From: Epiperipatus broadwayi
Taxonomy: Eukaryota > Onychophora > Udeonychophora > Euonychophora > Peripatidae
Direction of reading: 5' to 3'
NCBI GenBank assembly: GCA_028023455.1
Contig: JAQFVV010000013.1
Span: 8,896,411-8,960,410, forward strand
Length of the DNA: 64,000 nt
Shown here piece after piece: positions 29,171 to 41,345 of the stretch (positions are counted from its first letter, which is position 1; each line of letters starts with the position of its first letter). The notes under the pieces were generated by a model, which saw only the letters and a program-made list of their open reading frames with translations, had not been told where the DNA came from and did no database searches. A program made the position numbers and the translations under genes.

Positions 29171-29252
29171 TTTTTAATTGATATTACTAGACAAGGGAAA
29201 ATGGTATTAAAATATAGTTATTGAACTAGAATTAGATCTATATAACTATTAA

Positions 29253-29545
29253 AGCAATTTGATTTGGATTCAAAACCTTAGGTTGATTTGAATTTAAGAT
29301 TTTTAGCTTGAATGGTAAAACTGAGTGAAGTGATAATTTTTTGTGTAAAAGTGCATTACTTCCAAGTTTTGAATCCTAAGCTTCACTGATAAAGGTAAAA
29401 ACCAGAAACTGCTCTAGAAATAGAATATAAATGCATTAAGACATCTAGTAATCATTGATTACTCACATTTATAGTAAATGGCTCTAGATTAAAGAGCTGC
29501 TCTTATTTTATATTGTATAAGCTGGAAAATTAAATGATTTGTTAT
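29253..29545 (+). repeat. SINE-like repeat, copy 5 (best preserved)
   Basis: Contains an A-box-like TAGCTTGAATGG (29304-29315) and a B-box-like GTTTTGAATCC (29366-29376) at a spacing compatible with a tRNA-type internal promoter. The shared body follows (CATCTAGTAATCATTGATTA, GGCTCTAGATTAAAGAGCTG, TATTGTATAAGCTGG). No A-tail or target duplication could be defined. Confidence 0.5.
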
Positions 29546-30763
29546 TACTTATTAATGCAATGGTCTAATAATTTTGTTTGAGGATATATTATTACTAGTT
29601 AATAATATACGGTATTTGAGAATCTTGATGGTTACATTTTAATTTATTGAATTGGTTTTATATAAAAGTAGTGTTGCAAAGAAAATTTAATCAATAAGTA
29701 GATAATATGATATTTGGAATCCTGATATTATTATTTTTAAGTCAAGGCTCAAACATAACTAAAATTTGTTAAAAGATCTGAATCATTTATATTAACTTTA
29801 GTTCAGGAATTACATATAATGCTGTGATTAATATATTTAATATATTTTGTCATGGAATGATTTTATCAATATTTACATTTAGAATAATTAAATTTATTGA
29901 ATGTAAAGTTAAGCCTTGCTGATCATAGCATTTTGTAAATAATATATAATATTGCTGTTTACGAATAATTAATAATAATATTAAAACGAAGGATTTTTAA
30001 TTCAGTATTTTAATAATATATATAAAAAAAGTATAGATGTAAAATATACATTTAGAGATATATATATATACATAAAATAAAATATTTTTAAGAAAAACTT
30101 TTGTGGTAATATTGATGAATTAATGATTTTATGACAATAAAGATTTTTTTAATTTGTGAATCATTTAACTATAATTTTTGAGTTTTTAAAATTGTCACCA
30201 TATTAGTACATATATTCTTTTTTTTTTTTTTGGCTATTATTTTTTAGGTATTAGAATTGGGATTTTTAAAAACTGATCTATATTTTAGCTGGTAGAATAG
30301 TATATATTGTGTGTGTACTTATATAAAATATCAATTGAATAATTAAAGTAATAAAATAATTGATAAATCAGAATTGCCTAATTATAAGTTTTTTACAAAA
30401 GTGAAGTGTAATTCATCAATTTCAAAATGCTATATAATGAACTTATTATCACTATTTAGATATTGATCATTTAAATTCACACTTAGATAATAAAAAGGAG
30501 GAAATGATAGAACTGTTTCATATTATAAATACTGGATATCACTTGACAAATGAGTCTTCAAATAGTTTTGAGAGCTACTGATAAATTTTGGTTAACTTTT
30601 TTGTACAGTTAGTTATATTGAAATACATCCTTACAAAGCTTTTCAATGTTATTTTTATGCTTATTTGAAAGAAAATATTAAAGAGAAAAAAAATTATAAA
30701 TTTAAATTTTTCAATATAAAATGAAGCTTAGTTATTTTCCTGGTCAAATAACAAAACAATATA
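29546..30763. other. AT-rich noncoding stretch
   Basis: No gene seen. Includes a TATATATATA-type run around 30057-30071. Confidence 0.45.
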
Positions 30764-31137
30764 TACAAAAACCAGAATGGATACAAATATTCCAAATTTT
30801 TTTTTGTCTGATGGCTGTTACTTATTATAATTTTTAAAAAAAATTGTATGTCATTATAAGCAAAACTTTCATGCAATTGCCTATTATAAAAGAAACCATG
30901 GTAATTTAGAAATTTATTTAATTTTTTTCTTATTTTTAGTAATGTATTTTGTCAGTTGACAGTATATATTTTTTCTAAATCAAGGATGGACAAGTTTTTT
31001 GATTAATGGAGCTCATGAGACATAATGATTAGTATAAAAAGAAAGGCTGCAGAAAGGAGTTTGCTATTAACTGAAAGGAGACCCTTTGATCCCTCTTGGA
31101 GACCTTAAAGAAACCAAGTAGAGCAAATTCCTAACTA
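30764..31137 (+). repeat. Left copy of a ~370-bp direct duplication
   Basis: Nearly the same sequence recurs at 32632-32996 in the same orientation, with sharp edges (starting ACAAAAACCAGAA.GGATAC and ending GCAAATTCCTAA) and few substitutions. No coding content. It could be a mobile-element copy or a local duplication. Confidence 0.8.
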
Positions 31138-32631
31138 CTTAGGTCTAAAACGTCATATTGAATTTTTTAAAATACTGACCTGAGACACAATTTTCACAAT
31201 AACTTCAGTTTTAATTATGTTAGAGCAAAAAAAATTACATTAATAGAAACTAGAAAAACTAAGGAAAACAATAAGTCTAATAGTGATACCCATTTAAAAA
31301 ATAAGGAAAAAAAAAGAAATTTCAACATCCGACATAATTATTACTTCATTGTTTATTCATAATTTCTAATTCATCATGAACTAAGTATTAATTACATCTT
31401 CAGTTATAATTTCTTTGTATTCCTCACAAAATTATCTTTCAAACCATGTATAATATGTCTTACCTGAGATAATCCATAGCTTCAGAATCTCCAAAATAAG
31501 TCGCATATGAATTCTTCATTTTTATCTTGTACCCCAAAAGTTCCAAATGTCAAAGGCATCTATAAAGATTCATCCTAATAAAAGATACAAAAGAAATCAT
31601 CATAGCAATTGGCTTCTTGTCTATCTAAAACTAGAAATTGTAGGCTACTGTCTGTATCACTGATAAAATGAGTTTCATCTCTTCATTTTATATTTTTTTG
31701 TGTACATCAGTGATGTTTATATTCTTTATGGACACCAGTGATGTTTATATTCTTTATGCACACAAGTGATGCTATCTTGTTATATTTATTGTATCACATA
31801 GATATAATTTATTTGCATATAGTCCATTTGTTAGCTATAGACTTGAAAATAATGTGATGAAACATATAGCAAAACCAGAGTGACTCCAAAGCATGAGTAT
31901 AAAGGCATAAACAAGAATCAGAATTTGATTATTTGCCTGCATATGCAATCTTTCTATACATTTGATTATTAGTTTTGTAACTCATTACTTGTAAACACAA
32001 ACATATCATATAAACATAATAATAAATAATAAATTATTAAACTTTTTGAAAATCATTATTATTATTAAAATAAGTTTATTTTTGTGAAATAAGTGGATTA
32101 GAACTTTAGAAAATTACCGTAGATATGAATTCTATATGAGCATAAATAAATATATAATTTATCAACACACACTAACTACAAACTAAAATTAATAAAAAGT
32201 ATCATTTTTGCAAAAAAAAAAAAAAAAATATTATTAAAAAAATTAAAATTTTATACTTATGAGCCTGTTACGTTGAGGCTCCATCGTAGACCTTGTTTAT
32301 GAATAACATCCGATAAATATCCATTCGAAGACGGGTAAATATTTTTTGTCTTTATCACTTTGTGAAAATTACAAAATTGATAAAAAAATAAATAAATTAA
32401 ATACCCTGCTTGATTAAATCTTCTATAAAAAATCCAAATTTCATTGGATTTTTTTGTGTTAGACATTTTTGGAATCACACGTCACAGAGTTATCAAATGC
32501 TCATATTTTAGTTGAAGTCATGCTTATAGTTTTTACGTCAGTAAAGAAAGATTCAACATGTCAACTGATTAATAAAGACGTGCGGCTTACCCGCTTAAAG
32601 AGTCGATGCAGATGTCCGATTACAGTCTGTT
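31138..32631. other. Noncoding spacer with a 28-bp tandem repeat
   Basis: No gene seen. At 31706-31771 a 28-bp unit containing CAGTGATGTTTATATTCTTTATG is repeated about 2.5 times. The right part (32250-32630) is somewhat GC-richer and includes AAAGACGTGCGGCTTACCCG; it was not identified. Confidence 0.45.
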
Positions 32632-32996
32632 ACAAAAACCAGAAGGGATACAAATATTCCAAATTTTTTTTTGTTTTATGGCTCAGTTACTTATTAGTAA
32701 TTTTTTTTAAAAATTGTATGTCATTATAAGCAAAACTTTCATGCAATTGCCTATTATAAAAGAAACCATGATAATTTAGGAATTTTTTTTTGTTTTTAGT
32801 AATGTGTTTTGTTAGTTTACAGTATATATTTTTTCTAAATCAAGCATGGGCAAGTTTTTTGATTAATGGAGCTCATGAGACATAATGATTAGTATAAAAA
32901 GAAAGGCTGCAGAAAGGAGTTTGCTATTAACTGAAAGGAGATCCTTTGATTCCTCTTGGAGACCTTAAAGGAATCAAGCAGGGCAAATTCCTAATG
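32632..32996 (+). repeat. Right copy of the ~370-bp direct duplication
   Basis: Second copy of 30764-31137. Homology ends exactly where the RTE-type LINE begins (about 32997), so the LINE edge or an unrelated insertion defines the breakpoint. Confidence 0.8.
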
Positions 32997-35900
32997 TCCA
33001 CTTCATACATTCTTGTCATTGCAGCTATTATTACTATGTGATTATTCATGTAGTATACGAACATGGATGGGCTGCTCACTAACACACATTAACCAGTGTG
33101 ATGAGTTTATTGGCTTTTTACTTCTGAGTTTAAGATCAAGAAACACCATGGTCTTTCTTCTTAGTTGCCTGATAAGGCAGAATGAATGTTTGTGTAAATG
33201 ATAAATATTTTTCCAATAGATATATACAATTATGACAGACAAAAATAAATCATGGCCCTTATTCCCAGGAGGCTGTAAAGTCACCAACCAAGGCAGCGGT
33301 TGGTGGCCGAAGGCAGAGGGTGCTAAGAATCCCCTGATTGTGGACCCAGGCTGCCATTTGATGATGACTTTTTATTTAGGTACTTACAACTGCAGATCAC
33401 TTTCAAGTGAAGGAAGATTGCAAGAATTAGAAGAACTGTCTTATATTAAATGGGACATTATTGGACTTTGTGAAGTTAGAAGAAAAGGTGAAGAGACAAT
33501 TGATTTAAAAAGTGGACATGTACTCTATTATAAAGGCACAAATATTGGAAATACAAGTGGAGTAGGATTCATTATAAATAAAAAGTGGAAGAACAACATT
33601 GTGGAGATTGATGGTGTATCGGACAGAGTGGCAAGATTAGTTATACAACTTAATAGCAGATACCAAATGCAGATAATTCAGGTTTATGCCCCAACAAGTT
33701 CTCATAGTGATGAAGTAGTAGAAGATTTTTATATGGATGTACAAAAGGCTTTTGATCAGAGTAAACAACATTTTAAAATTGTTATGGGAGACTTTAATGC
33801 TAGAATTGGTAAACAAATGAAAGATGAAAGTGCTGTAGGTAATTTTGGTTATGGTAATAGAAATGAGAGAGGACATAGACTTGTGGAGTTTGCAGAAAAA
33901 GAAAAACTTTATATTATGAATTCTTTTTTTGAGAAAAATGTTAAAAGGAAATGGACATGGAAGCATCCAAATGAAGGTACAGCAGAATTGGATTATATTT
34001 TGACTAACAGAAAATACATATTTCAAGATTGTAATGTTCTTAATAAATTTAACACAGGAAGTGATCATCGATTAGTAAGATACATGTTAATGCAAAACTA
34101 GAGAGACAAAAATTATTAAGAAAAACAATATTTACAGTTGATATTCCTAATCTTCAGAAACATTCTAATGAATTTAAATTAGAACTTACAAATCGGTTTC
34201 AAGTATTAGTAGATTTTGAACATGATTCAGATTTGAATGAAATTAATATGAAAATAACTGATACACTTTTAAAAACTGCAACAAAGATAGCTGGTAGAAA
34301 AAAGCAGCAATTGACCAATAAAATTTCTACTGAGACTAGAGAATTTATGAAGAAAAGAAGAAATATGAAGATATACAAAAATGATGCATTAAAAAGGATT
34401 GAATATCTCGAATTTTGTAAAATGGTGCGGAAAAGAGTTGAAAATGATATAAGAAAGTATAACTGTGAACTAGCAAGGAAAGCTGTAGAAGAGAATAAAA
34501 GTCTCAAGAGTGTAAAACAACATTTTGGTATTGGTAGGAAATTTATATCTGCAATAAGAAAAAAAGATGGAATTATTACTAAAAAGAGAGATGACATCAT
34601 GAAATGGGTAGAAGACTTTTATCAAGAATTATATAGTAATAAAGAACAAGTACCTCCTATATCTATTACATCTTCCGAATTGCCCAGAATTTTAAATGAA
34701 GAAGTGAGACATGCAATTAAATGTATGAAGAAAGGAAAGGCTCCAGGTAATGATGGAATTATAATTGATATATTAAAAGAAGCAGGTGAAGAAATAGAAT
34801 TTTTTTTAGCAAAGTTATATACCAAATGTCTAAATGATAAAGATGTACCAGATGATTGGAAGAATGCAGTATTAATATTAATATTTAAAAAAGGTGATAA
34901 AGAAGATATTAGAAATTACAGACCTATCAGCCTTTTATCAGTTTTATACAAAATTTTTACCAAGATAATTACAACTCGTCTACAGAGAACATTGGATTTC
35001 CACCAACCAAGAGAACAAGCTGGATTTAAAAGTGGTTTTAGTACAGTAGATCATATCCAGGTATTGAGAGAAGTTATAGAAAGGACAAATGAATATGAGT
35101 TGCCATTATGCTTTGGATTTGTAGATTATGAAAAGGCATTTGATTCTATAAACATTTCTTCAGTGATTAAAGCATTGGATCATCAAGGTATAGATCCAGG
35201 ATATTGTCATATTTTAAAGAATATTTATAAAAATGCAACAGCAACAATTAGATTACATAATGATACTGGGAAAGTCAACATTGAGAAGGGTGTAAGACAG
35301 GGTGACTCCATATCTCCAAAACTTTTTACAGCAGTGCTGCAAGAAGTATTTTGTGGATTAAAATGGGAAGCTAAAGGAGTGAAAGTAAATGGAGATTATT
35401 TAAGTCATTTAGATTTTGCAGATGATGTAGTTGTTTTTGCAAATAATGCTTTAGAGCTGCAGGAAATGTTGCAGGAGTTATCAGATGAAAGTAGGACTAA
35501 AGATAAATGTTAAAAAGACTAAAGTAATGTTTAATGGATTTTCTCAAAATATGAAAATAAAGATTGATTATGATGAGTTAGAAGAAGTTAACAGTTACAA
35601 ATACCTTGGTCAGATTATTAATACAGATGGAAACATAATGGATGAAATTAATCATAGAATTAAACTTGGTTGGAGTGCTTTTGGTAGAAATAACTTGATA
35701 CTAAAAGGAAATATGCCTATGTGTTTGAAAAGGAAGGTTTTTAATAAATGTGTTTTACCAGTTCTTACTTATGGATCTGAGACTTGGGCACTTAATAGAA
35801 GAGCAATACAGAGACTTCAGACCACTCAAAGAAGTATGGAGAGATGCATGTTGGGAGTAACAAGAAGAGATCGAAAATGCAATATATGGGTAAGAGAACA

Positions 35901-36186
35901 AACAGGTGTTACTGACCTCATTAAAAAAATTAAAAGACTGAAGTGGAGTTGGGCTGGACATATTGCTAGAAGAGATAATATTAGATAGACAATTGAAATC
36001 TTAAACCGGATTCCAAGAGATTGTAAAAGACCCAGAAAGAGACCACATGTGAGATGGATGGATGAAATAAGAAAGTGTGCAGGGGTGATGTGGAAAAGAG
36101 AAGCTAAAAAAGATCGGAGAAGATGGATTGAATTTGGAGAGACCTTCATCCTGCAATGGATTGATAATGGTTGATGATGGTGATGA
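32997..36186 (+). mobile_element. RTE-type non-LTR retrotransposon, nearly full length, inactivated
   Basis: A GC-richer 5' leader (32997-33231) is followed by one long EN-RT reading frame (33232-36174, broken) and a very short 3' UTR ending in TGATGATGGTGATGA. Short 3' tails of simple repeats such as TGATGA are typical of RTE/BovB-like LINEs. Its sense strand is opposite to elements A-C and it is not inside a TAA tract. No target duplication was found. Confidence 0.85.
33232..36174 (+). pseudogene. RTE-like endonuclease/reverse transcriptase, two frameshifts and one stop
   Basis: The endonuclease comes first: NCRSL near 33393, GLCEVRRKG, QVYAPTSSHSDE, MGDFNARIG, ELDYILTN and GSDHRLVRY, all canonical. 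A frameshift near 34085 interrupts the frame just before NAKLERQ, which then continues open. The RT carries FKKGD, YRPISLLSVLYKIF, FVDYEKAFDSI (A), GVRQGDSISPKLF (B) and FADDVVVFA (C). A second frameshift lies near 35490, between SDES and KVGLKIN. A TAG at 35986-35988 (after ARRDNIR) probably replaces a tryptophan, and the frame then runs on through RPRKRPHVRWMDEIRK to the natural stop at 36172-36174. Only three lesions show a fairly recent death. RTE elements carry both enzymes on one protein. Confidence 0.87.
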
Positions 36187-38047
36187 AAAAAATAAAAATT
36201 TTACAAATATTTTTAAAAAGGTTAAAATATAAAGTTATATATAACAAAAAGAAAAAAAAAATTAAAGAAGGCCTGAGTGAATGGACAGAATGAAATATAC
36301 AAAATTTTAATAGAAAATGATTTCATATAAAAAACATGTAGCTTGCAGACCATATATTTTTATGTTTGCTCCCAACAAATAAATTGAAAAGAAAATGAAA
36401 TTTCATGATATTGCAATTTGAAATTTTGTATGTTTTTTTTTTTAAAAATAAATGAAGAGATTTAAACTTATTTTTTCTTATTTCACAATAACTCACTAAA
36501 AAATTGTAAAATGTGAGATTTATGCTCAGCTATGATAAATAAAAAAATGTATTACATATTATTAAAAATCTAAATGTGAAAATAAAAATTCTTAAAATTG
36601 AGTTACTTAATATGGCATGACCTAACATTTTATTTAAACTATCAAGCTTTAAGAAAAGAAATAACAATCCTAGTTTTAAATGATAAATTGATATGTCTTT
36701 TGGTTTGAGATTCTAATACATTTACTAACTTATTTGTCATATAACATACAGCAGTTATTGAAAAATGATTATATGGAAGAAAATTAAGAATAATGGAAAA
36801 CAGACTTTTACTTGTGCTATTCATAAAAAAATACCTATATACATTTTGAAGGAATTAAACTCTTTTTAGTTCTAATCAATAGAAGTCAAATTTTGTGTAA
36901 AAAGCTACAGAAATATAGAAAAGATTCATTAATTGTTTAAATAAAAAAGGTGAAATTTTGAAGTTATCTAATACTTTTGGAAATCTTCATTTACTTGCAG
37001 AAGTTTTCCACAATTCCTATTAAGTTCTAATTTTTTTGGGCTCAATTTTTTAATTTGAAATTTGTTGGATGTGAATTTACATTCAGTCTTTTCAATACAG
37101 TGACCACCTTAAAGAAAATAATAGGTAACCATCCAATTACATGTCTTTTGCACGGATGCTTCTCTATCTGTCTTTATATACAGGAAAATGGAATAAAAAA
37201 TATTTGTGAAATAATAGTTAATGTATATTTATGAATGATGAATGCATGTGTAGTTATTAAATGTATTCATATAGCTTTACCTTTTACACATTTTTTTATT
37301 CAAGCATGTATCATAATGATTAAACAAATCAAAAAATATGCAATACTTTATTATAGCCAACATTGAAATTGCAGCCATTATTACTTTGATCTTTGACATA
37401 TGTTTAAAATACCTAATAATATTTTAAATTTGTTGTTTCATATAAACTTGTACTTTTTTTTAAAATTACATTACTGTAGAGTGTACAAGCCAATTTAAAA
37501 AAATCTATATTTATGACAACAAAAAAAAATACATTAAGATGTTTTAGACATTTTATTCTTTATGCAATGTGTTTAACAAATCCACACAAACAAAAAGAAA
37601 AACATATGAAATATACATTATAACATTTAAATTAATATTTACTTGACTTTTCTTTGCTTGGTAATCACAGAAAATATAAATAATATGAGTATATTTTAAA
37701 GAGTATTACAAAGTGATAAATTAAGTGTTAAAATTTTTTAGATGAAATAAATTTATTATATATTTAAAATACAAAACATAAATTTGTCAAAACTTTTAAA
37801 TAAATTTACATATAGAATAAAAGATCTTGTGATAGACTAATAATAAGTAATTGAGTGAATTTGAAGAGAAAAAAAATTGAGTGATTAAATATATTCGGGA
37901 TTTACTAAATAGAGATATTTCTAAATATTTTATCTGATTACTTTAAGCCAGTGTTTGAGACCCATTTTTAAAAGTGTAAAGTAACTTCATTGTCGAATAC
38001 AATAGGAATTAAAATAGAAATGTGAGATATAAAATATGATACACTCA
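36187..38047. other. AT-rich noncoding stretch
   Basis: No gene seen. Short open frames lack recognisable content. Confidence 0.5.
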
Positions 38048-38670
38048 TTTTTATTAAAATTTAATGTGACTGTTATGTTTAAGAATTGTAAGAAAGTGAG
38101 GTTATATTCAAATGTTATTCAATAACTATCACTAGTTTTTTTTTTTTTTTGTATTGTGAAAGTTGATAAACTTTTTTTATTGTTATAAATCTCTCTTGTT
38201 TGTATATTTATATATTTTTGTGCATGTTTATATAAGAAATATACATTCATTTTATTAAAAACTTAATTTGAATGTTAAGTAATATGTTTAAAGCATATTT
38301 TTGAGAATTTTAAGAAACTAAGATTATATATAAATGCTATTTAATAAATATCAGGGTTTTTTTTTTTTTTGTAATGTGAGTGTTGATAAACCTTTTTTTT
38401 TTACTGTCATAAATCTTTTATTTATATCATTTTTTTTTTTTTTTTTGTAATGCATGTTTATATATGAATATACACTTATTTTATTAAAATCTCAATATGA
38501 ATGTTAAGTAATATGTTAAAAACATATTTTTGAGTATTTTAGGAAAGTGCAGTTATATATAAATGCTGTTTAATAAATATCTGACTTTTTGTTTTTGGCA
38601 AACTTTTTTTTTTATTATTATAAATAAATCTTATTTGTATCATGATAGATTTTTTTTTTTTTAGTGCATG
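38048..38670 (+). repeat. Tandem repeat, three ~200-230-bp units
   Basis: Units start at about 38048, 38250 and 38479, each with TTTTATTAAAA. Each runs through GAATGTTAAGTAATATGTT (or a variant), ATATTTTTGAG.ATTTTA, TATATAAATGCT.TTTAATAAATATC, long T runs, ATAAATCT and TGCATGTTTAT. The length differences lie mainly in the T runs. It is a diverged local tandem array, in or near the ARGLU1 intron. Confidence 0.75.
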
Positions 38671-39819
38671 TTTATGCATGATTATTTGATGTGCTTGTTT
38701 TTATATGTAAATAGGTACATTGGTATTTAAGTAACCGAAACTGCTGTACATACAGTTTGTGTCATTTTTTAGTTGAAGCTATTAACAGATAACTAATATT
38801 TTGGTTGAGCAACCAAGTAAAGGTTGTTGTCTGACATAATTTATCAATAGAGTAAAATGATTGTATATATTTTTCTTATTGCTATTTGCATTAGAGAATG
38901 ATCTTATATGGGTTGATATACTTTTGGCATGTCTTTCAGAAACATCACTTTATAAATAGGTACAAGATTAGATGATGATTAGCAACAAATAGTTGTAATG
39001 TGAATTATGGAATATTATGTAAATGAAAACTTATATTAGTTATAATTTACCATTCATGATCTGAAAGATATACCATAAGAAAATTAACTAACATAAGACA
39101 AAAGATAGTTGGCAACAACAACATAAAAAAGGAAGATAAGGTCTTTATTACAAATTTTTAGTGTAAAGAGAATAAACTTGCAAAAACCAATGATACCTAT
39201 TTTTTATGTATTCATTTTAATATAACGTTAAAGGAATTGTAATACATTGGAAGAATGCAAGATTTTCATACACTATTTGGAATATCAACTGAAAATTAAA
39301 CTTTAATCTGGATTCATGAATTGTAAAATATTTCCAGTATATGTCAACATTTTGGTGAACAAATTTTAATACAAATAAATAAGAATATTTAAAAGAGGAT
39401 GAGTGTGTCATGATAGCTTTTTCTGAGATTTAATTGATGCCCTTTTAGTAAAAGTGAATATTTAAGTGATTTTAATGTGCAATTGCTATCTAGAATTTTA
39501 AAATAAAAATCTAAATAAAGTTATCTGTATACTTTTATCAGATAAGGTAGCAACTTAATAAAAAAATAATGTGCTACAAATCATAAATATATTGCATAAA
39601 TAAATTTAAAAAGAATGACTATAATCATATTGAAAATTTAAACTTTCCATAAACTTCTCTCATTTAGTTAGAAAAACAAATTAAAAAGAAGAGAGAAATC
39701 TTTGAAACATAATATTTTGGCAATCTTAATTTTATAGGATTGTTTATATTTTGTTTTATCATACTTTTACTTTTATATGAATATGCTTATGCTTATTTGT
39801 GTCATTTTTTTCCTGTTAG
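38671..39819. other. Probable intron upstream of the ARGLU1 exon
   Basis: AT-rich, no coding content. It ends in a polypyrimidine stretch (CATTTTTTTCCTGTTAG) that serves as the acceptor of the exon at 39820. Confidence 0.55.
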
Positions 39820-39969
39820 ACGGCGATCTCGTTCTGTAACTAGTTCTAGTGGGTCCCCTGAAGAGGTAGATGAGTTCGGACGAACTGTGAGTAAAAGAAG
39901 CGCTTCTCAAGATGCGAAGCGTCGTGAGGAGGTTGAACGGCTTGCAGAAATGGAAAGGCAACGGCAAAT
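39820..39969 (+). CDS. ARGLU1: Internal exon of ARGLU1 (arginine and glutamate-rich protein 1)
   Basis: A 150-bp exon bounded by a good acceptor (TTTTTTTCCTGTTAG) and donor (GTAAGC). The first base completes a split codon and the last two bases begin one, so both flanking introns are phase 2 and the exon could be skipped in frame. It encodes RRSRSVTSSSGSPEEVDEFG, then RTVSKRSASQDAKRREEVER, then LAEMERQRQ. FGRTVSKRS followed by a charged RREE..ER.AE.ERQR stretch is the diagnostic junction between the arginine-rich N-terminal half and the glutamate-rich coiled-coil half of ARGLU1. ARGLU1 is a nuclear protein linked to pre-mRNA splicing and Mediator/nuclear-receptor transcription. The exon is far GC-richer than its surroundings. 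An upstream RS-rich exon and a downstream glutamate-rich exon are expected but were not found here. Confidence 0.87.
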
Positions 39970-41207
39970 GTAAGCATTAGTACAACTTAATGTACATTTT
40001 TGGCTTTAATTTTGTGAATTTAAAATTTCACAAATACACAGTAATTAGTCATTTCCCCCTCCCTAGTGCAATTGAATTAGCTATCATGATTGATGCTCTG
40101 TACTTATTTTTGTGATCATAAGTTTCAATGACACATCAAGCATATGATATTCAATGTTTATTTGAATATATCCATGTTAAATATTTTAATTTATAAAAAA
40201 AGTAATAATTAAGACTAGGAGTTGTTTTTTGATCCTATTTTATTCAATATTTTTGCATTCATGGATTTCGATATTTATGTAAATGGCATAATGCTGTATA
40301 TTTGTTTTTTTTTTTTTTGTTTTTTCCATGTTTAAATTTTGTAGAAATTGAATTTAATAAAGTTTTTATTTTCAGATATTTTTTCTTTAATTTAAAAAAA
40401 TATCAAATTATCTAACCATATAAATAATTCAAATGATTTGATTAACCTATTGGATTAACTGAATTTAAATAACTTGTTGTTTATTATTATAATTTTTAAA
40501 AAATATATTATTTATGTTTTCAGACAAGTAAATTTTAAATAATTATTTTATAAAGGTATCATTATTCAAACCATATACTTTTTAAAATAAAGTTTAGTAA
40601 AACACATGAATATTTACGTAAATATGGCAAAAAAAAACAACAACAACTAATAAAAATAATTACATTATTTTTATAAATAGATGTTTAAGAAGATACAATT
40701 AAACATTAAATTTCATAATTTCTAATAGAAACATTTTTGTAGAAATTAAATATATAATATAACATTTAAAATAATATTGCAGTTTTTAATTTCAATCTTA
40801 ATCTATGTACATGAAAAAAATTAATTTACATTTTGTTTCATAATAATGAAAAAATTTCATTTAGAAAGTAATTTTTTTCCATAATCATTACTAATACTAA
40901 AATTAAATTGAATAAGAATTAAATGGAAAATAAATATACCAAGTCTTTAATATTGTTCAAGAATCAAACAAAATAAGAAAAAGTTCTGCTATAGTTTCCC
41001 CATTGCAACTCCTTCCAATAGTCAATATTTAAGCAAAACCAATGTATTAATGTGAAATAGAATTGAAATACTTACTTAGTATTATACTCGATTGCTTTAT
41101 TAAAATAAAAAACATAGTTTGGAAAGAATTTAGTGGTATTTTGTTTTAAGTATAAATTATTGTTAGCTATATTTACAAACTGGAAATTACTGAAATGGTC
41201 TTTTCAT
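39970..41207. other. Probable ARGLU1 intron
   Basis: AT-rich, no exon recognised after the donor at 39970. Confidence 0.5.
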
Positions 41208-41345
41208 AACATTCTAATTATTTTTTTTTTCCCATGTGTCATAGCATCAGCCGGGAAGTGAACCCGCTAACCCGGGACAACTGCTTGTAAAGCTCTGTCG
41301 CTGACCTCTCGACCACCAATGCTTGACAACATTTTAATTATTTTT
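41208..41345 (-). mobile_element. tRNA-derived retroposon (SINE or retro-tRNA) with target-site duplications
   Basis: The insertion (41226-41327) is flanked by AACATTCTAATTATTTTT (41208-41225) and AACATTTTAATTATTTTT (41328-41345), an 18-bp duplication with one mismatch. On the minus strand it carries a 79-nt tRNA-like unit (41322-41244), then TATGACACATGGG, then an A run. The tRNA part has complementary 7-nt ends (GCATTGG / CTGATGC with two wobbles), a D-arm GTC..GAC, an A-box-like TGGTCGAGAGG and a B-box-like GGGTTCACTTCCC. The anticodon arm does not fold cleanly. The features fit a short SINE or a retroposed serine/leucine-type tRNA. Confidence 0.8.

Noticed and set aside
33637-34068. Minus-strand 143-codon frame and similar frames inside the RTE element
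   Set aside because: They are antisense shadows of the endonuclease/RT coding strand.
39740-39819. Upstream extension of the ARGLU1 frame to an ATG at 39740
   Set aside because: The extension is hydrophobic, AT-rich and contains the splice acceptor. The exon starts at 39820.
41244-41322. Functional tRNA gene
   Set aside because: The anticodon stem does not fold properly and the unit has an A-tail and target duplications, so it is a retroposed copy.
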